DNA of 64,000 nucleotides from Bacillus sp. FJAT-27225. GTDB taxonomy: Bacteria > Bacillota > Bacilli > Bacillales > Cytobacillaceae. The notes under the pieces were generated by a model. The model had not been told where the DNA came from. It searched no databases and worked only from the letters and a program-made list of their open reading frames with translations. Position numbers and translations under genes: made by a program. Below are positions 31,425 to 40,549 of the stretch, piece by piece (within the stretch, counting starts at the first letter, position 1; the number at the start of each line of letters is the position of its first letter). The stretch lies in NCBI RefSeq assembly GCF_001685025.1, contig NZ_MAYU01000024.1, positions 248,001-312,000 on the forward strand, given 5' to 3'.

Positions 31425-31844
31425 ATGCTTGGATTGGCAAAAGGCTTAAAATATACCCTGAAAAATCTGACCAGGGAAAAGGTAACGTACGATTATCCGA
31501 ATGAACCGCTGCCGTTGCCTGACCGATTCCGGGGAATTCAGAAGTTTTATCCTGAAAAATGCATCGTTTGCAATCAATGTGCAAATATTTGTCCAACTGA
31601 CTGCATACAGCTAACAGGGAAAAAGCATCCGGATCCGACTAAAAAGGGAAAGGTCATTGATACGTACGATATCAATTTCGAAATTTGTATACTGTGCGAC
31701 CTGTGTACAGAGGTATGCCCTACCGAAGCAATTATTATGACGAATAATTTTGAACTTGCTGAATACAGCCGGGATTTCCTGTTTAAAAATCTTGAGTGGC
31801 TGGATGAAAATGATGAGAATGTTCGGAAGGTGAATAAGCCATGA
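31425..31844 (+). CDS. nuoI: NADH-quinone oxidoreductase subunit I
   Basis: Ferredoxin-like subunit of 139 residues with two [4Fe-4S] motifs: CIVCNQCANICP near residue 47 and CILCDLCTEVCP near residue 88. These carry clusters N6a and N6b. The start at 31425 follows AAGGGGTGAGAAC; an earlier in-frame ATG precedes that site. It overlaps nuoJ by four bases (ATGA). Confidence 0.96.
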   Translation: MLGLAKGLKYTLKNLTREKVTYDYPNEPLPLPDRFRGIQKFYPEKCIVCNQCANICPTDCIQLTGKKHPDPTKKGKVIDTYDINFEICILCDLCTEVCPTEAIIMTNNFELAEYSRDFLFKNLEWLDENDENVRKVNKP

Positions 31845-32350
31845 TCTCAGGAGAATTTCTGGCCTTTATGGGGCTTGCGTTAGTCGGAGTTATCGGGGGC
31901 GTGCTTCTTTTGAACTTAACGAAAGTCGTCCATATGGTCGTCGCCCTCGTATTCACATTCGTCAGCATTGCTGGAATTTACATTTTGCTTTCAGCTGAGT
32001 TCATCGCTGCCGTACAAATACTTGTGTATTCCGGTGCGATCACCATCATCATGCTCTTTGGGATCATGCTTACAAAACATGACGATGAAGGCGAGCAGCA
32101 GAAAGGGAACTTGCGAAATATTCCTGTCTTTTTGGGGGTTGCAGCATTTGCCGGTGTGGTGTATGCCGGTATCTATAATCTAGATTTAAATCCTGGCTCT
32201 AATACCCTTCATGTAAACAACACCGAACAAATTGGCATTGCTCTGTTTTCTAGATATATCATTCCGTTTGAACTAGTTTCTGTTGTCCTGCTTGTTGCCC
32301 TGGTGGGGGCAATTATCCTGGCAAAAAAAGATCAGAAGGAGGGCGAGTAA
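31841..32350 (+). CDS. nuoJ: NADH-quinone oxidoreductase subunit J
   Basis: Membrane subunit of 169 residues with five helices. The family stretch [24 protein letters not shown], which contains the pi-bulge region in helix 3, is present near residues 53-76. The ATG overlaps the nuoI stop (ATGA), consistent with the compact operon. Confidence 0.95.
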   Translation: MISGEFLAFMGLALVGVIGGVLLLNLTKVVHMVVALVFTFVSIAGIYILLSAEFIAAVQILVYSGAITIIMLFGIMLTKHDDEGEQQKGNLRNIPVFLGVAAFAGVVYAGIYNLDLNPGSNTLHVNNTEQIGIALFSRYIIPFELVSVVLLVALVGAIILAKKDQKEGE

Positions 32351-32351
32351 T

Positions 32352-32669
32352 ATGGGTTCCGGTGTACCGGCTTCTGCTTTCCTTGCCCTGGCACTGATAC
32401 TGTTTTGCATTGGTTTGTACGGTGCCCTTACAAAACGTAATACAGTCATCGTACTCATTTCAATTGAATTGATGTTGAATGCAGTCAATATTAACCTTGT
32501 TACCTTCAGCAAATATGGCGTGGCTCCATCTATTGACGGGCAGATCTTCGCGCTGTTCTGTATGGCAATCGCAGCAGCCGAAGTGGCTGTAGGGCTAGCG
32601 ATTCTCATTTCTTTATACAGAAACAAAAAAACCGTCAACGTCGACGAAATGGATATTTTGAAACATTAA
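32352..32669 (+). CDS. nuoK: NADH-quinone oxidoreductase subunit K
   Basis: Three-helix membrane subunit of 105 residues. It contains [25 protein letters not shown], with the conserved proton-path Glu in [10 protein letters not shown], and a second acidic site in [13 protein letters not shown]. The ATG at 32352 follows GAAGGAGGGCGAGTAAT. A 414-bp repeat-filled gap separates it from nuoL. Other gene gaps in this operon are 20 bp or less. Confidence 0.95.
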   Translation: MGSGVPASAFLALALILFCIGLYGALTKRNTVIVLISIELMLNAVNINLVTFSKYGVAPSIDGQIFALFCMAIAAAEVAVGLAILISLYRNKKTVNVDEMDILKH

Positions 32670-33060
32670 AAGCGGAAGTGCCCGGTAAGCAGCGTATGGC
32701 CTGGAGGGCCTCGAAGTGAGATAAAGGAAACACGAGGAGCGAAAGCGAATCGATGTTGACTTATCGTAACAGAGGGGACCGAAGGACACTAGACGCTGGG
32801 CGCTGAAGCTGGATAGATTAAAAGCGGAAGTGCCGCGTACAGCCCTTAATGCGAGCGAAGCCTCCTCGAAAGAGCTAAAGCTTTTTTTCATTCGAGGTGA
32901 ACGCTTCCGAAGCTTTGTCTTGTAGGGCACACGTGGAGATAGTGAAACTTCCATCAGCGTTCTTTGCTGATGGTTAGTAAAACGCAGGGCCGACCTGCGG
33001 AGCCTGTCTAAAAGGCTCAATCAGGCGCGCTGACAGAGACCACTGACAAATGGATGCGCG
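32669..33060 (+). repeat. Structured repeat block inserted between nuoK and nuoL
   Basis: Two tandem starts of AAAGCGGAAGTGCC (about 32670 and 32820). The first copy runs through GCGCTGAAGCTGGAT. The second holds GCGAGCGAAGCCTCCTCGAAAGAGC...TTCGAGG, AGGGCACACGTGGAGA, then AGTGAAACTTC-CATCAG-loop-CTGATGG-TTAGT and GCGCGCTGACAGAGACC. The AGTGAAACTTC-hairpin-TTAGT module also occurs, inverted, at 7850-7893. There is no reading frame. Confidence 0.75.
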
Positions 33061-33083
33061 TTTAAAAAGGGGATAGTGTATTG

Positions 33084-34946
33084 ATGGAAAATGCATGGAT
33101 CATACCGCTTCTCCCGCTCTTATCGTTTTTGATTCTTCTTTTATTCGGAAAACGCCTTAAAGAGGCAAGCGCTTATGTAGGAATAGCGCTGACGCTGGCA
33201 ACCCTTGCCATGTCTCTGTTTGTCCTTTTTGAGCGATTTTCAGAGCCTACATATAAATCCGAGGCTACTTGGCTCACAATAAGGGAGATTCAATTAACAG
33301 CGGGATTTGAAGTGAACCAACTAAATGCATTGATGCTACTTATTGTGTCGCTCGTTAGCTGTCTCGTACATATCTATTCGAAAGGATACATGCAAGGCGA
33401 TGAGCGCATTCCGGTTTTCTATGCCTATCTTGGCTTGTTTACATTTGCCATGCTGGGATTGGTCATTTCACCGAACCTTTTGCAAACCTATATATTCTGG
33501 GAATTGGTAGGGCTTGGGTCATTCTTGCTGATTGGCTTTTATTTCTACAAAGAGGAAGCTAAGGCTGCCGCCAAGAAGGCGTTTATTATGACCAGGATTG
33601 GTGATGTTGGCCTTTTGATAGGCATGATTCTCTTATTCTGGGAAACTGGCAGCTTTGAATATGATGAAATCTTTAAAGCAGTAGAAGGCGGAGCTATTGC
33701 AGGCGGAATGCTAACGTTGATTGCAATTCTCATTTTCGTAGGGGCTATGGGTAAGTCTGGCCAGTTCCCGCTGCATACATGGCTTCCGGACGCGATGGAA
33801 GGCCCGACACCTGTTTCTGCCTTGATTCACGCAGCCACAATGGTTGCGGCCGGTGTCTATCTTGTTGCCGCCTTGTTCCCACTGTTTAATGCCAGTGAAA
33901 CCGCTATGCTGACGGTTGCTACCATTGGCGCATTCACTGCCATTTTTGCGGCAAGCATCGGCCTTGTTCAAAAGGATATCAAAAGGGTACTTGCCTATTC
34001 GACAGTCAGCCAGCTCGGTTACATGATGCTTGCACTTGGTTCTGCAGGTTATGTAGCAGGCGTGTTTCACTTGATGACCCACGCATTTTTCAAAGCGCTC
34101 CTGTTCCTGGCTGCAGGGAGTGTCATCCATGCCGTCCACACACAGAATATTGAAGAGATGGGCGGTCTTTGGAAAAAACTGAGGCTCACCGGACCACTGT
34201 TCCTAATCGGAACCCTTGCTATCAGTGGTGTCCCGTTATTTTCCGGTTTCTTCAGTAAAGAAGAAATCCTGATCGCCGCTTGGGAGGCAGGGCATCCAAT
34301 CCTGTTCACTCTTGCAGTGATTGCGGCATTCTTTACAGCCTTCTACATGTTCCGATTGTTCTTTATGGTTTTCTGGGGCGAATCCCGTTCTGATACAAAA
34401 AATGTGCACGAATCTCCTGCCTCTATGACAGGGCCGATGATTATTCTTGGCGTCCTTGCGGTTGTAGCTGGCTACGTTAATACACCATGGTTTGGCTCAT
34501 TCCTCGGCGATTGGCTTACTGAAGGAACCGAAGCACTTGGACACGGCCATATCAAAGGGCCGGCCTGGATTATGCTTGTTGCAACACTCGTGTCGCTGGC
34601 GGGAATTTTCCTTGCTTGGCTCATGTATGGAAAACGTTCAATTTCAAGGGATTGGTTAAGCGGCAGTACACCAATGCTCCACACCATTCTCTATAACAAA
34701 TATTATGTTGATGAGTTTTACCAGCTGTCTGTCGTTAATGCAACGAAGGGCATCAGCCATTTTTTCCGCTATCTTGATATTTTCCTGGTTGAAGGATTGG
34801 CAAGCCTAGTATCAGGTACAATCCAGGCTCTGGGCAAAACAGGATCGAAACTTCAGTCCGGACAAGTGCAAACTTATGCTGCCATTGCCTTCATCGGACT
34901 TGCTGTACTGACAGTCATCTTTGCGCTGACAGGGGGGTACTTGTAA
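33084..34946 (+). CDS. nuoL: NADH-quinone oxidoreductase subunit L
   Basis: Distal antiporter-like proton-pumping subunit, 620 residues with about 16 helices and the long lateral helix at the C-terminus. Conserved features are FWELVGLGSFLLIGFYF (Glu near 139), KSGQFPLHTWLPDAMEGPTPVSALIHAATMVAAGVY (Lys, His) and KDIKRVLAYSTVSQLGYM. The ATG 33084 is taken rather than the TTG just before it, because AAAGGGGAT spacing fits it. The stop overlaps nuoM by one base. Confidence 0.96.
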   Translation: MENAWIIPLLPLLSFLILLLFGKRLKEASAYVGIALTLATLAMSLFVLFERFSEPTYKSEATWLTIREIQLTAGFEVNQLNALMLLIVSLVSCLVHIYSKGYMQGDERIPVFYAYLGLFTFAMLGLVISPNLLQTYIFWELVGLGSFLLIGFYFYKEEAKAAAKKAFIMTRIGDVGLLIGMILLFWETGSFEYDEIFKAVEGGAIAGGMLTLIAILIFVGAMGKSGQFPLHTWLPDAMEGPTPVSALIHAATMVAAGVYLVAALFPLFNASETAMLTVATIGAFTAIFAASIGLVQKDIKRVLAYSTVSQLGYMMLALGSAGYVAGVFHLMTHAFFKALLFLAAGSVIHAVHTQNIEEMGGLWKKLRLTGPLFLIGTLAISGVPLFSGFFSKEEILIAAWEAGHPILFTLAVIAAFFTAFYMFRLFFMVFWGESRSDTKNVHESPASMTGPMIILGVLAVVAGYVNTPWFGSFLGDWLTEGTEALGHGHIKGPAWIMLVATLVSLAGIFLAWLMYGKRSISRDWLSGSTPMLHTILYNKYYVDEFYQLSVVNATKGISHFFRYLDIFLVEGLASLVSGTIQALGKTGSKLQSGQVQTYAAIAFIGLAVLTVIFALTGGYL

Positions 34947-36460
34947 TGGATCTTTCGTTTGTTCTTACACTGCTCGTATTCTCCCCTCTGTTGGGAATCG
35001 CAGTTTTGGCCTTTGTTGGTAAATCGAATGAGAAGTCTGTAAAGCTAGTAGGATTCCTGGCTACCATTCCTCCACTGCTTATCGCAGTTGGAACGTATCT
35101 CCATTACCTATGGGGCAAAGACCTTGAAGACTTTTCGGTTAGGGCCGAGTGGATCCAATTTGGCGGTTTTACCGAGGAGAACTTCTTTTCTGTCTACTAT
35201 GAACTGGCGATCGATGGCTTTTCCATGCTGCTGGTTGTATTGACAGCAGTTGTCGCAACTCTTGCGGCGCTGGCCTCTTGGAAGGTAAACAGGGAATTGA
35301 AAGGGTACTTCATGCTGTTCCTTCTCCTTGAGGTTGGCATGCTTGGTGTCTTTACGGCTCAAAACCTGATTTTATTCTTCCTCTTCTTTGAAATGACGCT
35401 TATTCCAATGTTCTTCCTGATTGGAAAGTGGGGTTATTTTGAAAGGGAAAAAGCAGCTTATAGCTTTTTGATTTACAATGGGCTTGGTTCAGCCATCTTG
35501 CTGATTGTAATCATGGTTCTATTTTCGAGACTGGGCACCACCAATATCGACATTCTTCAGACATTGGTAAAAGATCCGGCTGCTGGATTGGATGAACCGA
35601 TTACGGCAAGCGTCAAGATGGGCTTATTGATTGCACTGCTCGTTGCCTTTGGCATCAAGCTGCCAATTGTGCCTCTCCATAGCTGGATGCTAAAGGTACA
35701 CGTTCAGGCTCCACCTGCAATTGTCATGATCCACTCGGGCATTCTCCTGAAAATTGGAGCATACGGATTGATTCGATTTGGCCTCGGAATCTTCCCTGAA
35801 CAGTTCAAGGAGCTTTCAGTCATTATCGCCATACTCGGCATTGTGAATCTCCTGTACGGTGCCTTTCTGGCTTTTATCCAAAAGGACTTCAAAATGGTGC
35901 TTGCTTACTCATCCATTTCTCATATGGGAATCGTCCTGATTGGACTGGCCGCATTAAATGAGGCAGGTATTCAGGGTGCTATATTCCAGGTAATTTCACA
36001 TGGATTGATTTCAGCCTTATTGTTCTTCCTTGTTGGAGTCTTATATAACCGGCTTGATACATCCCTTCTTGCGAATCTGGGCGGCCTTGCGAAAGGCATG
36101 CCAATCGCTTCTGGTATTTTGCTGGCTGCCGGCATGGCATCTCTCGGGCTGCCTGGCATGTCAGGATTCGTAAGCGAATTTATGGCATTCCTGGGGTTGT
36201 TTGAGGTAATGCCAGTTCTGGCGGCAATAGGCTGTATCGGTATTATTATGACTGCGGTATACCTGCTGCGTGCGATTCTTGGCATCACATATGGGCAGTC
36301 TCATCGGGAATTTACAGCTGTATCTGACTTGAAGGGCGTTGAATATGTGCCTGCAGTGACTCTTTTATTCCTTATAGTACTGATAGGTGTATTCCCAAGT
36401 GTGCTCGGCTCACCGCTTCAATCGGCTCTAAAAACTATCATGCTTGGGCTGGGGGGTTGA
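34946..36460 (+). CDS. nuoM: NADH-quinone oxidoreductase subunit M
   Basis: Antiporter-like proton-pumping subunit of 504 residues with about 14 helices. The pattern FFEMTLIPMFFLIGKWGYF (Glu in helix 5), KLPIVPLHSWMLKVHVQAPPAIVMIHSGILLKIGAYG and QKDFKMVLAYSSISHMGIV is complete. The ATG overlaps the nuoL stop (TAATG). Confidence 0.96.
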   Translation: MDLSFVLTLLVFSPLLGIAVLAFVGKSNEKSVKLVGFLATIPPLLIAVGTYLHYLWGKDLEDFSVRAEWIQFGGFTEENFFSVYYELAIDGFSMLLVVLTAVVATLAALASWKVNRELKGYFMLFLLLEVGMLGVFTAQNLILFFLFFEMTLIPMFFLIGKWGYFEREKAAYSFLIYNGLGSAILLIVIMVLFSRLGTTNIDILQTLVKDPAAGLDEPITASVKMGLLIALLVAFGIKLPIVPLHSWMLKVHVQAPPAIVMIHSGILLKIGAYGLIRFGLGIFPEQFKELSVIIAILGIVNLLYGAFLAFIQKDFKMVLAYSSISHMGIVLIGLAALNEAGIQGAIFQVISHGLISALLFFLVGVLYNRLDTSLLANLGGLAKGMPIASGILLAAGMASLGLPGMSGFVSEFMAFLGLFEVMPVLAAIGCIGIIMTAVYLLRAILGITYGQSHREFTAVSDLKGVEYVPAVTLLFLIVLIGVFPSVLGSPLQSALKTIMLGLGG

Positions 36461-36466
36461 TGCGCA

Positions 36467-37984
36467 ATGGATTTAAACGAATTGCTTTCATATGAATGGG
36501 GAGCGATGATGCCTGAGTTCATTATCCTCGGCACTGCAGCGCTTCTGACACTGATTGATTTATTTATGCCAAAGGAAAATGACCGAAGGATTCTGGGCTG
36601 GATTGCGATTGTCGCCATTATTTCGGCGGGTATCTCACTTGCCGGGATGATTGATGTACCAGTTACGTCCATCCTTGCCGATACGTTCAGGCTGGACTCG
36701 TTTGCCAAGGCATTCAAGTTCATCCTGTTGGCCGGTTCTGCGCTCGTTTTGCTATTGGCAATACAGTATGATCCGAAAGACGGTTTCGAGGAATATCGGG
36801 GAGAATTTTTCTATTTATTCCTGACAGCTCTCCTGGGTGCCATGATTATGGCATCAAGCGGCGATTTAATAACGTTGTTCGTTGGTCTAGAGACACTGTC
36901 TATTTCATCCTATATCCTGGCTGGGATGCGGAAAAATAGGCTTGATTCGAACGAATCTGCAATGAAATATGTTCTTAATGGCAGTATCTCCACTGCAGTT
37001 ACATTGTTTGGAATGAGTTATGTATATGGCTTGGCTGGTTCGACAAATCTGAAGGAAATTGCCAGTGTTCTTCAAATGACTGCCGATACCCAGCATGTTT
37101 ATTTGCTTGGGATCGCCTTCTTTATGATCTTAATCGGATTATCCTTCAAAATCGCTGCCGCCCCTTACCATATGTGGGCGCCAGACGTCTATCAGGGAGC
37201 ACCAACTCCTGTTACGGCGTTTCTGAGTATCGTATCTAAAACAGCCGGGTTCATCATCATTCTTCGAATCATGCTCTCGGTTTTTGGAACCTTGGCATCT
37301 GAGGGACCAAATACAATGCCGCTCCTATTGAAGCTGCAGGATTACATTGCATTCCTTGCAGCCGCAACAATGATTATTGGAAACGTTGTTGCCCTAAGGC
37401 AGCGAAATATTAAACGGCTATTTGCCTATTCAAGCATTGCCCATGCCGGTTATATGCTTGTAGCCTTCTCAACATTAAGCTATTTCATGTTTGATGCCAT
37501 CTGGTTCTATTTAGTCGCGTATCTTTTCATGAATCTTGGGGCTTTCGCGGTTATCCAATTAATAACTGAAAAGGCAGGTTCATCGGAAATAAAGGATTTT
37601 GCCGGACTTTATAAACGGGCACCGTTACTGGCAGCTGCTTTTGGAATCTTGCTCCTTTCGTTGGCCGGATTCCCAGGCACGGCAGGCTTTATCGGCAAAG
37701 TGAATATCTTTATGGGTACCTTTGTTGACCCGGGGAATCCACATTATGTATTGGCATCTGTCATGATTGCCATGACAGTTGTCTCGTATATTTATTACTT
37801 TGGGATACTGACACAAGTGTTTTTCCGTCCGGCCCAAGATAGTTCAGCTATCAAGACACCAGTGGTATTGACGATTGCCATTTCGATAGCCGTTGCGGGC
37901 AGCATTTTGTTCGGTATACTTCCAAATGTGGCACTTGATTTCTTGCACGAATATTTTAATGGGTTTACCGATATCCTTAGATAG
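36467..37984 (+). CDS. nuoN: NADH-quinone oxidoreductase subunit N
   Basis: Antiporter-like proton-pumping subunit of 505 residues with about 14 helices. Landmarks are LFVGLETLSISSYILAGMRKN, AAAPYHMWAPDVYQGAPTPVTAFLS and QRNIKRLFAYSSIAHAGYMLV. It is the last nuo gene; nuoE, nuoF and nuoG (the NADH-oxidising module) are absent from the operon and the window. The ATG follows GGGGGGTTGATGCGCA six bases after nuoM. Confidence 0.96.
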   Translation: MDLNELLSYEWGAMMPEFIILGTAALLTLIDLFMPKENDRRILGWIAIVAIISAGISLAGMIDVPVTSILADTFRLDSFAKAFKFILLAGSALVLLLAIQYDPKDGFEEYRGEFFYLFLTALLGAMIMASSGDLITLFVGLETLSISSYILAGMRKNRLDSNESAMKYVLNGSISTAVTLFGMSYVYGLAGSTNLKEIASVLQMTADTQHVYLLGIAFFMILIGLSFKIAAAPYHMWAPDVYQGAPTPVTAFLSIVSKTAGFIIILRIMLSVFGTLASEGPNTMPLLLKLQDYIAFLAAATMIIGNVVALRQRNIKRLFAYSSIAHAGYMLVAFSTLSYFMFDAIWFYLVAYLFMNLGAFAVIQLITEKAGSSEIKDFAGLYKRAPLLAAAFGILLLSLAGFPGTAGFIGKVNIFMGTFVDPGNPHYVLASVMIAMTVVSYIYYFGILTQVFFRPAQDSSAIKTPVVLTIAISIAVAGSILFGILPNVALDFLHEYFNGFTDILR

Positions 37985-38000
37985 GAGAAAGGAAATCTGC

Positions 38001-38114
38001 GTGTGCAGGGAAGGTATAACGAAGGGCCTTTGGTTTTTAGGGGAAGCCAGGGCTTGTGTTAAGAAATACCGGGATCTGGCGAAGGGGAAGCTGGAGCCCA
38101 TGGTTCAGAAATAG
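38001..38114 (+). CDS. Possible small gene after nuoN, 37 aa
   Basis: A short frame with a GTG start 8 bp after AGGAGAAAGG and 16 bp after nuoN. It encodes a basic 37-residue peptide starting (M)CREGITKGLWFLGEARACVKK. It ends just before the strong terminator, so it would lie in the nuo transcript. I recognise no family. Evidence is the ribosome site and position only. Confidence 0.3.
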   Translation: MCREGITKGLWFLGEARACVKKYRDLAKGKLEPMVQK

Positions 38115-38130
38115 GGGTAACATAGATGAT

Positions 38131-38168
38131 ACAAATGGCCGGCTCAAAACTATGAGCCGGCCATTTGT
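38131..38168. terminator. Bidirectional terminator between nuoN and galU
   Basis: Sixteen-bp perfect stem ACAAATGGCCGGCTCA with its complement (38153-38168), between convergent genes. Confidence 0.95.
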
Positions 38169-38175
38169 TATACTA

Positions 38176-39042
38176 TTAGTCTAGTTTTTTCTTCAAGAAA
38201 GCAAGCAGGTCTTCACGTAATTCTGGCATTTGCAAAGCAAATTCAATCGTTGTTTCAATAAAACCGAGTTTTTCACCAACGTCATAGCGGTTTCCTTCAA
38301 ATTCATAAGCAAAGACCCGCTGAATTTCATTTAAGCTTTGGATAGCATCAGTAAGCTGAATTTCCCCGCCAGCTCCGACTTGCTGCTTATCGAGGAACAT
38401 AAAGATTTCGGGAGTAAGGATATACCGTCCAATAATGGCAAGATTCGATGGAGCAGTGCCAGGCTTCGGTTTTTCGACAAACTGCCTGACTTGATAGCGC
38501 CTGTTGTATTCCTCAATCGGATCAATAATTCCATATCGGTGCGTTTCCGAATCAGGAACGCGCTGGACCCCAATAACAGAAGAGAGAGTCTCGTCATACT
38601 GATTGATAAGCTGCTTCAGGCATGGAACTTCAGCCTGGACGATATCGTCACCTAAAAGAACGGCAAACGGTTCATCCCCAATAAAATTGCGGGCACACCA
38701 AACCGCATGGCCAAGCCCTTTTGGCTCTTTCTGGCGAATGTAGTGGATGTCGACCATATTCGTCGAAGCCTGTACTTTCTCCAGTAAGTCGTATTTCTCT
38801 TTTTCCAGAAGGTTTTGTTCCAATTCAAAAGCATGGTCAAAATGATCCTCGATAGATCGTTTTCCTTTACCTGTAACAATAATAATATCTTCAATTCCGG
38901 ACTCAATCGCTTCCTCAACAATATATTGAATGGTTGGTTTATCGACAATCGGAAGCATCTCTTTTGGCATTGCTTTTGTTGCAGGCAAAAATCTAGTGCC
39001 AAGTCCAGCAGCAGGAATAATTGCTTTTCTTACTTTTTTCAC
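38176..39042 (-). CDS. galU: UTP-glucose-1-phosphate uridylyltransferase
   Basis: Makes UDP-glucose from UTP and glucose 1-phosphate, for wall teichoic acid glucosylation, glycolipids and exopolysaccharide. The 288-residue protein (GtaB in B. subtilis) shows the nucleotidyltransferase motif [24 protein letters not shown], then [10 protein letters not shown] and FAVLLGDDI. The likely start is the GTG at 39042, six bases after AAGGAG, giving MKKVRKAII. The open frame extends six codons upstream from a TTG that precedes this site. It is convergent with nuoN and divergent from ywzB. Confidence 0.95.
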   Translation of the reverse strand: MKKVRKAIIPAAGLGTRFLPATKAMPKEMLPIVDKPTIQYIVEEAIESGIEDIIIVTGKGKRSIEDHFDHAFELEQNLLEKEKYDLLEKVQASTNMVDIHYIRQKEPKGLGHAVWCARNFIGDEPFAVLLGDDIVQAEVPCLKQLINQYDETLSSVIGVQRVPDSETHRYGIIDPIEEYNRRYQVRQFVEKPKPGTAPSNLAIIGRYILTPEIFMFLDKQQVGAGGEIQLTDAIQSLNEIQRVFAYEFEGNRYDVGEKLGFIETTIEFALQMPELREDLLAFLKKKLD

Positions 39043-39227
39043 ATTGATCTCCTTCTCCAAAATGTATTTAAAAATCCATTAAAAGTTTAAAAAATTGCTT
39101 TCGGGGAAGCCATTCCCTACAATAAAAAGTGTAATATTTATTATTATTTCATATAAAAAACATTCAGACAATACTTAGTAGCTCTGGAAAATTTTAATCC
39201 TGGAAAGAAAAAACGGAGGAACGAACA

Positions 39228-39461
39228 ATGGTAGGCGGACTTGGGCCAGAGGCATTGGTGGGTATTACTACCCATCTAATTTTTATAGCATTAACATGGT
39301 GGGCATTGCAGTCGTTAAATTTCGACAAATTTCTACGTGCTGGGAAAGTGCTGCAGGCAAGGATTTTATACATACTGCTATCAATCGGAATTGGATCGAC
39401 CGTAAGTAACTTCTTTTTGGATTACCTCCTGCTATCAAGGCAGCTCCAGCATATGTTTTAA
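39228..39461 (+). CDS. ywzB: DUF1146 membrane protein YwzB
   Basis: Small membrane protein of 77 residues with two helices (about 12-30 and 43-67). It matches the YwzB family in length and in the core GITTHLIFIALTWWALQSLNFDKFLRAGK...QARILYILLSIGIGSTVSNFFLDYL. Function is unknown. In B. subtilis the gene lies between atpC and murAA; here galU and nuo are inserted. The ATG follows ACGGAGGAACGAACA. Confidence 0.9.
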   Translation: MVGGLGPEALVGITTHLIFIALTWWALQSLNFDKFLRAGKVLQARILYILLSIGIGSTVSNFFLDYLLLSRQLQHMF

Positions 39462-39779
39462 GTTTTGAACAAGCAATGTGCATTCCTTTTCTCATGATGA
39501 AAACCTCTTGGGGATGTGAAATGGATTGCAAGAAATTGAAACTTTCCTTGAGGTTAAACGTCTATATCGGAGGGAAATCGGCCCCGATTGAATTGCATAA
39601 TAACTGGAAAATAAAATAGGACTTCATTCATGTGTTCAAATGGGTGTTTTTTCAGTACAATCAAGATTGTGATTTAAAATACAATATGTGCAAACACTTT
39701 GTCTAAAAGTGACGAGATTTCCCATGTATGTACCCACCCTCCCTGGCAAAAATGGTAATAAGGGAAAGGGAGCGGGCGC
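39462..39779. other. Gene-free stretch between ywzB and ywmB
   Basis: About 318 bp with no supportable reading frame, repeat or strong terminator. B. subtilis has ywmA here; it is missing. Confidence 0.5.
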
Positions 39780-40514
39780 ATGAATATTAAAAAGGCTTTA
39801 TCATTATTTGCCATAATTGGTTTTATCATGTTGGAACTTGGGAATAAGACGACTGTAGCTGACAGTGCATCGGAAATTTTAAGGCTTGCCGCTGTATTGG
39901 AAGCAGAAGATATTAGCTTTAAGGAGTGGTCGGTTTATTCACGGGAGTATATTGAAGTCTCCAATTCACCCGGGGAATTGGAGGAGTATGCCAATGAGCT
40001 TCAGGACATGTTCCCGGACTGGGAATGGTCCATCACCTCTAAAGGCCATCTTTGGGAGGCAACTGCTGTATCTCCTTCTACCTCCTATGGCCAGGAATAC
40101 CTTCAATTAATTTCTACCCGCACACCCCGTAAGGCAGATGCGTATATAATATATAAGGTGACCGGCGGAAAATGGAATGAGGAAAGTGTGGCCTTTTTAC
40201 AATCAAAGAAATTTATGGATCGGCTAAACGACATATTTCGTGGCGAACCGTCAATTTTTTCTTGTATAAAGGGTACTTTCAATGGTAGAATGGAAAAGGT
40301 TTTATCTGAAAAAGTAACTAGTATTTTGGGACAATTGAATGCCGCTGAAACCGAGGCAATGAGAGAAGACGATTTTATTTCCGTGTCGGGATATTCACCT
40401 GAATTTACCGATGTGTTTGGAAATGGTATGAACGTACAAATTGCTGTTCGTCAGGCTGGGGGAAAAGAAGCAAGTGTCATTGTCGGCACCCCCATCATAA
40501 CGGTTGAATATTAA
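39780..40514 (+). CDS. ywmB: YwmB family exported protein
   Basis: A 244-residue protein with an N-terminal signal or anchor (KKALSLFAIIGFIMLELGNKTTVADS). It is followed by a globular domain of the YwmB family, described as having a TATA-binding-protein-like fold. The role is unknown. It lies directly before murAA (35 bp), as in B. subtilis, and the pair may be co-transcribed. Start ATG 39780 follows GGGAAAGGGAGCGGGCGC. Confidence 0.88.
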   Translation: MNIKKALSLFAIIGFIMLELGNKTTVADSASEILRLAAVLEAEDISFKEWSVYSREYIEVSNSPGELEEYANELQDMFPDWEWSITSKGHLWEATAVSPSTSYGQEYLQLISTRTPRKADAYIIYKVTGGKWNEESVAFLQSKKFMDRLNDIFRGEPSIFSCIKGTFNGRMEKVLSEKVTSILGQLNAAETEAMREDDFISVSGYSPEFTDVFGNGMNVQIAVRQAGGKEASVIVGTPIITVEY

Positions 40515-40549
40515 TATAGAAGAGAACTTGGACGCGGAGGGGAATACAC

